Shown in pieces: positions 22,420-33,631 of a DNA stretch of 64,000 nt. Source of the DNA: Cristatella mucedo (Eukaryota > Bryozoa > Phylactolaemata > Cristatellidae). Both the position numbers and the translations under genes were made by a program. Under the pieces are notes generated by a model, which made no database searches, was not told the DNA's origin, and saw only the letters and a list, made by a program, of their open reading frames with translations. Location: the NCBI GenBank assembly GCA_009760855.2, contig WPIO01000167.1, positions 472,501 through 536,500 on the forward strand, given 5' to 3'. The stretch's first letter is position 1, and each line of letters opens with the position of its first letter.

Positions 22420-23550
22420 CGCTAAATAAAAAAAAGACAGAAAAAAGCCTCATGGCTTCGTGGCAGTGTGGAATGTCGTTTCCCTGGTGCAACAGTGGCC
22501 GTAGCACGACCAGATCGAGGCTCTGCGAGCGCTATGGCCCACTGAATCCCGCCGCGCCGTGGTTTTAGGTTCCCCGACATCGCGTCTACGACAGGAGTAT
22601 TCCGCAAGTACGACTGGAACCCGTGCGCCGACTTTAAGGAAGCGAGAGAGAAGTCCACGAAAAACTGCCAGGGCGTGGCGGTAAGTGAAAGCCGCGAAGC
22701 TCGCCTCCGTACGTCAGTCGGCGCAGACGGCGCATCCCAGAATGCCGAGCGCATCCCAGAATGCCGAGCGCGATCGCTGGACGCGCTCGCTGCTTGCACG
22801 GTTGGCTCCTCCGCTCGAGCGCCGATCGATCGATCGAACGTCGTCGTCGGGCCGCTGGGTGGGCGCTGCGTAATGCGGGGCCACTTTCGATCACTCGCAC
22901 GCAGTTGGTTTCCGCCGTTTCCGCTTTCGCCTCTTTCCTACCGCCAGCCAGCGAGAGCCGCACCGCGAGCAGAGAAAGAGCGAGCGCGCGGCCGGTGCGC
23001 GCGGCGGCGCGTCGACGAGAGCGCGCGACTCGCCCTGCGCGGGCAGCACGTCAGGGCGGCGCCGCGTCGCCGCGAGTCGAGACGGCGCCGCCCTGCAGGT
23101 TCGCCGATGCGCACAGGCTAGACCTTGGCCAATGCAAGACGGAATCGGCAGGAAAAGCCAGAACCTGCACTAATTTGTTTGTTTTTAAGTCCCACGAAAA
23201 GCCCTCGTGATCTTTGCACGACATAACCGCCCGCGATCCGAAAATGGAGCCCAGAGAAAAGCCGCCAAAAGATAATCCAAAATCCGAGCGTGTAAAGTTA
23301 GCGGTCTTTTCCGCCTTGATTTGCATGAAAGTAAATTTGAGCAAATAGTTTCGAGGAGAAACTTAAGCACTCGATTCATGGGGCCCCGGACTTCCGTGAA
23401 ATCAGCTTCTCTTAGTCAACCCGCGTCCAAGTCCTGCATGTCAGGAGCCAGGCGATCGCACCGCGAGCGACGACGCGCGAGACGAAGATCCGTCGACGCC
23501 GAAGTCGACGAGCCCAGAATTCGTCTTTCAAAAATGTGTTAGGCAAGCGA
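22420..23550. promoter_or_regulatory. CpG-rich island upstream of receptor copy B
   Basis: High CpG density (densest 22640-23110), with a directly repeated GAATGCCGAGCGCATCCC near 22740. It ends about 1.3 kb upstream of the first visible exon of copy B and is a reasonable promoter or first-exon region for it. No signal peptide frame with a donor of the required phase was found. Confidence 0.35.
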
Positions 23551-23594
23551 TCTAGTGTGTGTGTGTGCATTTCCTATACAGGCAACAGTGGAAA

Positions 23595-23840
23595 TTTTTA
23601 ATCAGATGTTTTGGAAAGTGCCAAGAAGTAAATTGAGTTCTCCCGAGGCGCTGTACGAATCTATTGCCATTATTTGCATTACAAATTATGCTACTGCCCC
23701 TACGAAGAAAGAAAATGGCTGACAATGCGTAAATACCTTCTTTTGACGATGAGAGGCTACTTTCTATTACAGCGTATATAAAGTACTAAGAAAGAGACTA
23801 ATTTATCTGAGGGTGCTATTAAAATGAATCATTATTATTA
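23595..23840 (+). repeat. two LINE/SINE 3'-end scraps
   Basis: AGTGCCAAGAAGTAAATTG...TCTCCCGAGGCGCTG at 23618-23655 and ACTAAGAAAGAGACTAAT...GAGGGTGCT at 23783-23820. Each is a version of the shared 3' hairpin; the second is followed by ATTATTATT. Confidence 0.5.
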
Positions 23841-24814
23841 TCACTCAGACATTGGTTTGCCACAGACACATTCGAGGTGCAACAGAAATGCTACATGAAT
23901 TACCTATTTGCTCGTGCGGGAAAATTAAGAACTCGGCTTGCTCCATTGTAATGATAACAATAAACACGCAACCAACTAGCAGCTCTGAGAAATTGTGTAG
24001 CTCTGAGCAGACGAAACCCGGACGATCACTGCTCTATAACTGTGGGTGGTTGCGTATAAATCAGACTAGCAGATATTATAAGGACTCTGAATTGTAGACT
24101 TAGCTTGTGCAGCTCTCGCAACAAGTTTCTGGCTCTTTTCTGGCTGTGGTCTCTGGTGAAATCTCTTTCTCGGCTGGTTTTGAATGCTAGTTTTTGAAGA
24201 ATATTTTTTTTCTGCTCCCCATGTTCACCACTTGTTCTCATTTTTGACATATTTGCACGAGATTATCTTCAGCGACTGCTGATTGCACACCAAAAATCAG
24301 TGAGGCCTCAAGTTCGCTATTTTAAATTTCCACCAAAAAGATTACCTAACCATCGTGTCTTTTTTCTTATGCTCCCAAAATATATCCGCTGACATCCTAC
24401 ATTGAATTGAGGCTAAAAATCCATCCAGTCCCTCACAGCACTTGCTCCATCCATCGGAATGACCCTGACCTCTGAATTCATGCTAAGCGCTTGACACGCT
24501 TCGTTGGTAGCATAATTAAAGTGCCTAGAAGAATGTTTTATCTTAGGATACTGTAGAAGTTATTTAATGCCCTTACTGTTATTATTGTCGTTCACTTTGC
24601 ATCGGTACAGACAGGGCAATATTTACACACGCCGTAAAAAAAGTAAGCACCGTGGCCAATTTAGCTTCCTAGTTATTTTATCCATAGCGTCATCTGTTCT
24701 TTGTAACGACGAGAAAAGACAGAAGAAATCCCACTGCTATTAGGAGCATTCGTCCAATTAGTGCTGCATCTATGTCTGTCAACCTATATGTGCTTTTCTA
24801 TTTAAGCTTTGCAG

Positions 24815-24979
24815 AATTGATGACAACCTCTACGACAACACTCTGATCACATCACCTTACCCTGAAATACCATTAGCTACCACGTACTACAGTTTCGGAA
24901 ACCAGTCGTCAGCAAAATTTGTCTCAGATGACAATGGCCAATTAGTCTTGCAAATGACTAATCCCCACCGGGCAAGCAC
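24815..24979 (+). CDS. CD-MPR-like receptor copy B, luminal exon 1 (visible)
   Basis: Copy B of the receptor. Joined exons give a luminal lectin-like domain, one membrane span and a tail. This exon follows a good tract (TTTAAGCTTTGCAG) and ends at GTAAGT. It holds 1 base + 54 codons + 2 bases. The product includes TTYYSFGNQSSAKF and DNGQLVLQMT, the pattern of CD-MPR/ATG27-type domains in which a Tyr-rich strand and an (N)G-x-L-x-L strand precede a basic strand ending in Cys. One or more 5' exons (signal peptide, first disulfides) are missing, because the exon opens in phase 2. I see no Glu in the segment where CD-MPR uses Glu to bind mannose 6-phosphate, so sugar binding is doubtful. Confidence 0.72.
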
Positions 24980-25047
24980 GTAAGTGATTTCGGCAACATG
25001 TGTCCTTTTCTGCGATGTATAGCATATGCCTCAAGTGCAACCTCACT

Positions 25048-25140
25048 AGTTTTGCCCAGTAGTCAAGTCACTCGCCTCAAACTAAGGTCGAGGTGAACGT
25101 ATTTGATGACCGCAATTGTTGGCGCGAGCCTTGTGGCATT
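25048..25140 (+). repeat. SINE B head, cut by a DNA transposon
   Basis: TTTTGCCCAGTAGTCAAGTC, GGTCGAGGTGAACGTATTTG and GGCGCGAGCC match the SINE B head. The copy stops where the pogo-like element begins. Confidence 0.6.
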
Positions 25141-25142
25141 TA

Positions 25143-25809
25143 CAGTCGACCCTCGTTTATCGCGGTTAATCCGATCCAGACTCTACCGCGATACGTGAAT
25201 TTCCGCGAAGTTGGGTGATTCTTTATTGATAAATTAAATATGTCCGTATCTAGAGTATAGAAGACCTGTTATGACTCTCTAAATACGGTTTTTAACATTA
25301 TTAGAACCCGCTAGACATGAAATAACATCCCTTTAGTCACATTACACTAGTATTACCAAATATATTAGGCAAAACACGAGAAAATAAGACATATTAGAGG
25401 TTACAAACATCATATTATTACTCTTGTACATTTAATTTCGCACATACAATTCTTACGCAAAACGCCAAGCTTTAAAAATAGTGCGTTTGGTGATGAAGCG
25501 ATGAAGATGAAGAGAAATATAGTACAGCAAGGAAGAGCATGGTTGCGGCTCCTCTGAAGGCACGACTTCAGCTAGAGAATCTTCAGGTAGTGCAGTATCT
25601 CCAACAGATTCGTTGTCGTCTTACTCCGCGTTCCTTACATGCAGGAATTTTAATTTTAACGCTGGGGTGTAAAATTGACTTGGAAAAACGAGCTCGCTGT
25701 GTCATTTTCACTATCTCGATCAAATGTTTAGCGAATACACGAGTATTTCAAAAAACCGAGATATGGTGAAGCCGCGAAAGTCCAAGTGCGAAGTGGCGAG
25801 GGACGAATG
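25143..25809. mobile_element. pogo/Tigger-like Tc1-mariner element, non-autonomous
   Basis: Flanked by TA on both sides (25141-25142 and 25810-25811). Left end CAGTCGACCCTCGTTTATCG continues into GCGGTTAATCC and TTTCCGCGAAGT. Right end GCCGCGAAAGTCC...GGCGAGGGACGAATG is its imperfect complement. Terminal repeats of this wording are typical of pogo/Tigger-class elements. The 667-bp interior has no intact transposase; the - strand has short transposase-like remnants at best. It lies in the intron between the first two visible exons of copy B. Confidence 0.72.
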
Positions 25810-25811
25810 TA

Positions 25812-26760
25812 CACCCGAAGCAATTCTGCCTCGGTAGAGTGATTAGCTCTAAAACCAGAGTGGAGCTTACTTGGAAAGTTCGAAATTTCAAGGTACGAGT
25901 TCAGCAGGTCTGCCACGACTCGTCCGAGTGTTTTTGATAGGAACGGTAGAATGGAGACTGGGCCAAAGTTTCTCAAGTTCTCTAGGTCTTGAGTTCGTTT
26001 GTTAAGTATTTGCCCAACTGCAGCCTTTTTAAAAGATGCTGGGACATGACCTGATCCTAATGACGTGTTTATAATTTTATTTATACATGGCAGCAGCTGA
26101 TCTATGCATCGCAGAAGCAGGACAACGGCAATAGGGTCTAGAGGATTTGAGGTGATGCACGAATTGAGGGACTTGAGTGCAGAGTGGATGCAACCAACCT
26201 AGGAATAGACCATAAGATCCTATCTATCTTTTTGACAAAAAGCTAGAGAAGCGATCAGTAAGATCACCACATGGATCACTAGGTAAGGCGCTAAACTGGG
26301 AGTGGTAAAAGAGACAAATGATCTTAGACATCAGCATTTTTAAATCGTGCATCCGTGATACAACATTGTGTTTATTGAAGCTTAGCAGTAGCCTTTTCTA
26401 TGATTGATTGGTACGATCTAGATTAGTCCTCTCACGCCAGCCGATTGAAGTTGTGCTTAGTAGACCTAGCTAGTTTTACTGTCTCCGATAAACCATAGGC
26501 CGTCAGGGCGACATCACCCAGTGTGTATAGTTACAGGGTCAAACTCGCCGAGCATCTCAGCTAGTGTCATGCTGCAGCATTCTACGAATCACTGGTCTGC
26601 ATGATATCAGTTGTCTGGCATTTGTTATATTTTTCCAAATATGCATCACAGAGGATGACTTGAGGTGTATTTTTTGCATTGGCACTTCAGGTTTACTAGA
26701 TTTTGCTTAGCAAAGATCGGTTGCACTCTAACATGACGTATCATATGAAACGATATTGGT
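25812..26760 (-). mobile_element. LINE family 2 reverse transcriptase fragment
   Basis: Parallels 35045-35900 in order. On the - strand: FGPVSILPFLSKTLGRVV, LHSGFRANHSTEAELL, then the linker region DNA (GGTAAGGCGCTAAACTGGGAG; compare 35583). Frames are broken. It lies in the intron of receptor copy B. Confidence 0.72.
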
Positions 26761-26769
26761 TTTCATTAG

Positions 26770-26965
26770 CTTAACAATAATAATAATAATAATAACGCAC
26801 TTAATAAAGCGCCCTCAAAGAACTTAATCTTCTTTCTGTGTGCTTTACATTTGCTGCAAAGTGAAATCCAATTGAATGGTAAGAAAAATCGTGCTTGAAA
26901 AACAAACAAAATTAATAATGTGGTTAGGGGTGACATGCACAGGGTCAGCATGAAAATGTGGTTAG
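26770..26965 (-). repeat. LINE family 2 3' end
   Basis: AATAATAATAATAACGCAC then AAAGCGCCCTCAAAGAAC and ACAGGGTCAGCATGAAAATG. Confidence 0.75.
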
Positions 26966-27219
26966 TGGCTGCATGCAGCTTTACTTGTTACGATCACCTA
27001 TAACCAGAGATTGTGTTATTTTTTGTAGAACAACTAATTATCTTTTGGTTGATATAGCTGTTTAAATCAATCGAAATCTGCGATTTACAGTACCAGTGTA
27101 GTGCAAGAATTATCCGCCTTTTCTCTTTCATTCTGCGTTCCTCGGGGCGTCAAATGTGCATGATTCGCCTCAAGCGTGTCTCGAAGCGGTCACTTGCCTG
27201 AAACTCTTGTCCTTTGCAG

Positions 27220-27298
27220 CAAGGCCCGTGTCATAGTTCAGTGCAATGACACCGATGACGAGGTGCGGTGCATCGAAGATACCGATCCCAATAGCCCC
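27220..27298 (+). CDS. CD-MPR-like receptor copy B, luminal exon 2
   Basis: Acceptor CCTTTGCAG and donor GTAAGT. One base completes the codon opened at 24978-24979, then 26 codons (KARVIVQCNDTDDEVRC and an acidic stretch to NSP). ARVIVQC matches the CD-MPR strand RAVVMISC in position and pattern: basic residue, hydrophobic strand, Cys. The exon ends in phase 0, as the next exon requires. Confidence 0.76.
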
Positions 27299-27475
27299 GT
27301 AAGTACGACCTTCGGCTGTCGTTATCAGCAGGACCCTGCCGTGCCAACCGAACCGACTCTATGTCGGCGTTGCTTGTCATCTTTTATTTTGAACAAGCTT
27401 TCGATCACAGCTCGCGTACTTGAAGCTATTTATCGTGCGCCTCTTATGAATGAATTTCGCTTCCGCTGTTTTCAG

Positions 27476-27567
27476 ACTTTCTTGCTGACAGGTCGTCACG
27501 CGTGCTTCTCCGATCAGCCGGATTCCGGACTTGCGGCCATCAGCATTGGCACAATTCTCTGCATTAC
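27476..27567 (+). CDS. CD-MPR-like receptor copy B, end of luminal domain
   Basis: Acceptor CTGTTTTCAG and donor GTAAGC, 30 codons + 2 bases. TFLLTGRHACF is the closing strand and Cys of the domain; AAISIGTILCI starts the membrane helix. Same length and phase as 157-248 in copy A. The intron before it is only 177 nt. Confidence 0.8.
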
Positions 27568-28021
27568 GTAAGCGGCACTCGACCCATCTAGCGGGTCTTT
27601 TTATCCATGCAGAACGTCTGCTAACCGGAGCCAACTGAGTAGCCGAAGCATCTCGCTGAAGTGCTTGCAGAAGCGTCGCTCGCTCGAACGCTCGCTAAGC
27701 CGAATGTCGGCGCTAAAGTGGCTAATTCGCTCGCTATGACGCTCCCCTTTGGTGCTTCTGAGCGATAGATAATCTGGCGGACAGTCACAGAGAACGTCTC
27801 TTGGGAAATGTCGACGGCGATGCCGCTGTCTGAATGAAGATCGGGTTCTGCCGCGACATCGCCGAAGCTTCTTTTTGGGATTCCCCTCACCCTTCTAAGC
27901 GCACGCGCACTTAAAGAAAGGAAGACAGTTTCCTGAGGCTCTTTTCGGTGGCAGGCAGAGATCTGTGTATGCCCGCGCGATAGTGTCGCAAGCGCGAGCA
28001 GCCTCCGCCTCTTCCTCCTAG

Positions 28022-28148
28022 GCTGCTAGTAGTGGCTGTCCTGTACGCAGCGATCGGAGCTACGTACATGCGAGTTCGAAGGAACGAGAGCGGAACGCGA
28101 TTGATACCGAATCTCGAGTTTTGGATAGTTTTACCCAGTTACGCCAAG
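28022..28148 (+). CDS. CD-MPR-like receptor copy B, transmembrane and tail exon
   Basis: Acceptor CTTCCTCCTAG and donor GTAAGG. One base plus 42 codons give LLVVAVLYAAIGATY (membrane), RVRR (stop-transfer) and IPNLEFW, with the Phe-Trp pair of the CD-MPR sorting tail. In mammalian CD-MPR the following exon starts with Asp-Gly and ends with an acidic dileucine. No such exon was found up to 36 kb. Confidence 0.8.
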
Positions 28149-28905
28149 GTAAGGCGGCGAAGTGGCCATCGCTTGCATGAATCGACTCGAGTCAATGCTG
28201 GCGTCGCCCTCTCGCTCGGCCGCCATGTTTGCTGTCACGCTCATACGGTCAGCCACCGCACCCTCCCTCCCCCCACGGTCCTCCCGAATTTCGATGAGAC
28301 AATAGCAGAGTGAGAGTGATTGGGTAGTGGCATTGCGCCTCTGATGGCGGCCGTTGTTCCTGCGCACGGTGTATTTATTTATTTACTGCAAGCTGCTGCT
28401 ATCGAAACGCCATCGTCTGGCTCGACTTCCAGACGAACAATGGTCTCCAGCTGTAACCAGCAATGTAATCAATGGTAACCAGCTCGATAGCATTCGGGTA
28501 GTGCTGAGACGTGTCGTCTCTAGTCATGTCGCGTCGCCAAAAAGTGTAGCCACGTCCCCAAAAACAAAAATATATTAGTTCGTCGCCACCCAGCCAGCCA
28601 GCCTTTGGCAATGGCGGCTGCTGTTGAGCTGCCTGCTTTGCTATGAAATTATTTCGAGTCAGTAATGAATAATACGGGCGTGGCTGAAGCAAATCAAAGA
28701 CATGCGTTGGCCGTTGGAACGAACACTGAAGCTCGCCCGAGCAGCGATGATGCGTGCTTTGTCACGGAAAGGTGCTGAAGGACCGACGACGTTAAGTGCA
28801 ATAAAGCATGTCACGTGCCACTACACTGTCCTAGTCTGCTGCTGTACCGCTTTCTGTGCGTGCGTTCTCCCAACCACCACGACCTGTCTTGTACTCCGCT
28901 TACAG
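28149..28905. other. downstream of receptor exon, no further exon recognised
   Basis: Searched for a phase-0 exon starting with an Asp-Gly-type codon pair. GATGGCGG at 28341 lacks a preceding AG acceptor. No other candidate. Confidence 0.4.
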
Positions 28906-28907
28906 CT

Positions 28908-29300
28908 CGTAATAAAAATAATAATACATTGTATATACCCCTCAGAGAACTTGTTCTAGGCACTTAACATTTGCTGCAAAGGAAGCACGATCGAATGGTT
29001 AGTGGTAGCATGCTCAAAGACAACAAGCATAACATGGCATGACTAGGGATGACATGCACAGGGTCAGCATGCAAATGTGGTTAGTGGCAGCATGCAACAG
29101 TGTCAGCACGCATATAAAGGACGAATCGCAGGGACCCACTAAGTGCAGTCATAAATGGATGCGTTTTAGTTTCATTTTAAATGTGCGCAAGTCAGGAAAT
29201 GCCATGCTCCGAATCATGAAGATGTCTCCGAATCACTCTTGTAAAGTATACCGTCACAAAAAATTACATAAGTTCACTAGGGTGAAGTAAAAGCTGACCG
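28908..29300 (-). repeat. LINE family 2 3' end
   Basis: AAATAATAATACATTG, hairpin, GACATGCACAGGGTCAGCAT, GAATCGCAGGGACCCACTAA, then the AAATGTGCGCAAGTCAGG block where the coding region ends. Confidence 0.72.
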
Positions 29301-29439
29301 TAAAATATCTCCATGTCGGAAAGTTTCTTTAACTGCGTCTGAAAATACGCATGGTCAATTCAGGTAGCGACCGTAGCCGAAAGCTAGATCCGGATTTTTG
29401 CTGCATTCGAGCTGAAGGTTTAATTAAAAAAATATTTTA

Positions 29440-29690
29440 ATTTAGGGCGATGGACGGCAAGATGAATAGATGCTGAGTAAGGGTTGGTGCAAGAGCGAGT
29501 GACTGGAGGAGCAAGGAGGTGAAATATATGTAGGCTGTCGCTTGCGATCGAAGCAACCTGTTAGCCACACTAGGGATCTTGAAGTCAGTTGAATTCTCGA
29601 TAGTGAGCTCATACGGAAGTGCTGCGGTACAGCAGCTATTGAGCGATGCAAAGCGATATTCGTACTCTACCCCCTCCCCAAGCCTGCAAA
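29440..29690 (-). repeat. copy of the 18.7 kb repeat
   Basis: GGAGGAGCAAGGAGGTGAAATAT and ATCTTGAAGTC parallel 18700-18790. Family not identified. Confidence 0.4.
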
Positions 29691-29699
29691 GGCTCTACG

Positions 29700-30335
29700 T
29701 GAGGAAAAAGTTCGTTGGCGATCGCATGCATACCTAAAGGCGCTTAGGCTTTGAGTGTTTAATAGAAAACTCTCCAACACACGATCGTAAGATCGCCTAA
29801 TCTTCGTCACTTTATGAGGTTACAGCCTTAAATGCATTAACTTGTACTTGTGCTCATCGATTTCCTGCATTCTTGTAAGCCAGAGTTGTTGCTCGCTCTG
29901 TTGTATTGCTCCACGACCACTGTATTTTTGCTGTGCGGCTGCCTATCCATTGCGTAATGGGTGGTTTTGCCACCTGTTATCCTATCTCAATTATTTTCTC
30001 CGCCCAGCGGCAAGCCCTGCTTGCGCCTTATTCACCCAAGTTTTGTGATGACTGCAGAGTGACTGAAGTATGCTACTTGTAAAAGCCCATATGGCACCTT
30101 CTGTGACTTTTTGGATTATCTAAGTGTCATCAGTCTTACTTAAGTAGCGTCTCGCTAATCCTACTTCGGCAACGGATTTTTTGTTCCGAAGCTGACAAGT
30201 ACTCGTGGTGGAGGCGATTGTAGTACTGGTTCTAGCTCAATCTCTCGACTGACCAATCAGCCAACAAACTTTGGAAGACTAAGGCATTTAATGGTATGTC
30301 TATGTGTTTAATAATGTTTGTGTTTATGTTTATGT
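29700..30335. other. no gene recognised
   Basis: Short ORFs only. 30300-30360 is a run of TTATGTTATG/TAATG units, which forms the tail of the LINE family 1 copy that follows. Confidence 0.4.
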
Positions 30336-30339
30336 TATG

Positions 30340-31660
30340 TTATGTATTTAATGTAATGTAATTTATTACCGTCTGTAACTCCATAAAGTCACAAAGACTA
30401 CGTGGGTGATACGCAAAGGAGTTTTGTGTAACCCACTGCCTGAGCGGCTTTCGGTACGCTTTCGGTAGCCAACAGACTTCATCTGACGAAACAAAGAGTA
30501 AGCGGGAAGCATAGCAGAGTCGGTAGAGCAGTTGATGTAGCGAGTTACATGAAAGTAGCTGCTTAGGGCTGCTGGAAAGGATGTGCAACAGTCAGCAGAA
30601 GGAGAATAGGTGTCGTTGCGTAACAATCGTTGAGCGAGTTCCACAATCTAGTACCTGCAAAGCAAAAGCTTCTGTTGCCAACGGTCTTTAAGCTGAAGAA
30701 TGGAACTGAACAGCTCATTCATTGTCCATACAGGACCTGAGTGCACAAGAAGGCTGAAGCAGGTGCAGCAGTTCAGCTAGGTACGAAGGAGCCAAGCCGT
30801 GGCGGGCCTTGTGGGTCAGCGTAAGAACTTTGCTCTGTATCCGTTGATCAACCGGCATCCATCCTAGCTCTTTTAGCAAAGGAGACACGTGGTCGAACCT
30901 CTGGGACTTAAAGACTAGCATTGCAGCCGTATTCATAGCCAGCTGCAGTGGCCTAGTTGCTTTCTCTGGTAGCTCAGCCAGAAGAGAATTACAATAATCA
31001 AGCCGAGACAGAACTAAGGAGCTAGTAAATTTTTTTCAAGCCACTGTGGAAGACAGCCCTTAATCATAGATACGGATCGGATGTGATGGCAAGCTGTAGA
31101 AGCAGTCTTCCGAATGAAGCTTTTAAAATTGAGGCAGCTGTCGAAAACGACACCTAAATTTCGAGCACGTGGTGATGGCCGCACAATAGCATCACCTATT
31201 AGAAGAGCAAAGCTTTTTAATCCAGCCACATGCTTAGGGTGTCCTATGAGCAGCAGTTCGGTTTAATCGTCATTTAACTTCAGGAAGTTTTCCGACATCC
31301 AGGATCGAATATCGGCAAGGCAAGCATTCAATTTCTCAGTTGTTGCAGCAGATTCTGATGGTTTAAATGACAAATACAACTGAGTATCGTCAGCATAGAA
31401 GTGATGTCCTATCCCATGGGTCTTAATCACTTTTCCCAGAGGTTGTGTATAAATGGAGAACAGCAAGGGACCGAGTACAGACCCTTGAGGGACTCCACGG
31501 GTGACCCTTCTCGTTTGTGTGACCTGACCCCCACACGACACGGATTGAACACGATCAGACAAGTACGATTTAAACCACGCCCGTGCTTCGTCTGCCAGAC
31601 CGATCGTTGTTCTCAATCGTTCAAGCAGAAAAAACCTCTGGGATTTTCAAACTAGCCTCG
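30340..31660 (-). mobile_element. LINE family 1, reverse transcriptase to 3' end
   Basis: On the - strand: WFKSYLSDRVQSV, TRGVPQGSVLGPLLFSIY, then HHFYADDTQLYLSF (catalytic YADD near 31390), MSENFLKLNDD, a break, ARNLGVVFDSCLNFKS, a break, then KARHGLAPSYLAELL and the 3' segment. The 3' tail is CATAA/CATTA-like rather than ATT. Broken frames and a missing 5' half make it inactive. Confidence 0.85.
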
Positions 31661-32330
31661 CAGCCATACTCATAGCCAGATGTAGTGGCCTTTCTTCGGT
31701 TGCTGAGCCAAAAGGAAACTACAATAATCTAGCCGATACAGAACTGAGGAGCAAGTTTTTGCAAGCCGCTGTAGAAGACATTTCCTTGTCTTAGCTAGGG
31801 ATCGGACGTGATGGCTAACTGAGGAAGCAGTCTTCTGAATTAAGCTTTTAAAATGTAGGCAGTTTTCGAAAGCGACACCTTTACTCCGAGAACGTGGTGA
31901 CGGTCGCACAATAGCGTCACCTATTAGAAGACCTCAGCCTTGTAATCCAGCCACATGCTTGGGTTGTCCAATGAGCAGCAGTTCAGTTTTACCGTCATTT
32001 AGATTTAAGAAATTTTCCGACATCCACGATCGAGCGTCGGCAAGGCAAGCATTCAGTTTCTCAGTTGCTGCAGTAGATTCCGAAGGTTTGCATGGCTTTC
32101 AATCACTTTTCCAAGAGGTTAAGTATAAATGGAGAACGGCGAGGAACCGAGGATGGACCTTTGAGGGACTCCCCCGGTGACTACCTATCGTTGTTCTTAA
32201 TCGTTCAAGTAGGACATCGTGATCAACGGTGTTGAAGCCAGCTGATAGATCTAGCAGCGCTAGGGCAGTGACATTTCCGTCATCATTGCTGCATATGATG
32301 TTATTGGTAACATGGAAGCGAGCAGTTTCA
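31625..32330 (-). mobile_element. second LINE family 1 fragment, adjoining
   Basis: Repeats in the same orientation the part seen at 30895-31660 (GCCAGATGTAGTGGCC, CCACATGCTTGGGTTGTCC) and extends 5' to the segment encoding the reverse transcriptase core (GATCAACGGTGTTGAAGCC). An internal deletion removes the YADD segment. Confidence 0.75.
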
Positions 32331-33630
32331 GTACAGGACTGCCGCTTGATTCCCGATTAACATTTTTCTGACATTTCATTCTTTTCAACGTATGCTACCC
32401 GCTGCTTAGAGAGTCACCCTGGGAAATACGCTGCGAGCCAGATGGCCGCGTAATAGGCACCAGGCAAAGTTTCAATTGACCTCCAAACTTCCGGCTTCGG
32501 ACTAAGGGGCACTTTTGCTCGGAATTCTAAGCGGTGATAGAAAGACTGACGGGAACTGGCGAATGAACGGCTCCGCTTTCTCGCCTCCGCTGCTCAAAGC
32601 CGGCCTCCGCGTGACTCGCACGAGGCGGCTAGACGTAGTTATAATCAGAAACGCTCAAATTATCTTTTTCACGCGCCCACTGGCGATACAGCCTGCGAGT
32701 GCCGATTTGTGTACGCCCTCGTAACTCGCCAAAGACACCGAAGACACCGAGTCAGCGGTGTCATGTTCTCATTACTTTTACTTTCCGGCAGCGTCTTAAC
32801 AATTTGCAAACTAAGCTTCGAGGTCGTCGCCTTATACTGACGTTATTTCTCAATGCGGATGCCATTTCCGCCTCCAAGCCTCTAGCCGCCTGTTATATTA
32901 CAGGACGGAGTCCTTTTCCTGAAGACAGGATGTCGCCCGCAAGCGCTCACGCACGCTAGCGTATAATCAGCTCGAGACGCCTATTTCTCCACATCCGGCG
33001 TGCTCGGCGACGCCGCCTCGTAAGACACATCGACGGACGGTCGGTCAGGACGCCAGACGAACGGCTGCTCGTCAGAGAGATCCCGGGTCCTGGGAGGCTG
33101 GACGACGAGCTGGCAACGCCGAAGGTCGTCATATGGCAGCCACTTATGCCCGCTGGCGGCACGCCCGAGCGTACTCGGACACATCAGTTCGTGTCAAATA
33201 GCCCCTTTAGGATCAGGGTGTCGATCGGTCTCCTGCAGCTTGGACCACAGTTGCAGTTACTCCTGTCCACTGCCTTACTATCGACTGGTCGCACAAAATA
33301 TACACAATTCATGTGTGCTGTCTTTCTGTGCGTCTTGATATATATCAGACGACTTCCGAGAGCCCATACTAAACAGTACTCAAAAACATGCATTTCTCTC
33401 ATCCGGCGTGCATAAGTTAATTGCTAACGTAACCGCATGCCTGCACTCCAACAGGAACGCTGCGATCCGATTCGTTAGCGTCTGGGCTCCCGACCAGTAA
33501 CATGATCGCTTCCCTCCGATTCAATGGCTAGTTTCAAGGCGAAGCTCGTAGTAAAGGCTGGCAACCACTGGCTGCTGGACCACCATTCGCCTGGATGGTA
33601 GCAGATAGAGAAGCAATCACTAAACGTGTA
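32330..33630. other. unassigned region
   Basis: Moderately GC-rich at 32,980-33,180 with short ORFs on both strands. No repeat, RNA gene or splice-supported exon recognised. Confidence 0.35.
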
Positions 33631-33631
33631 C

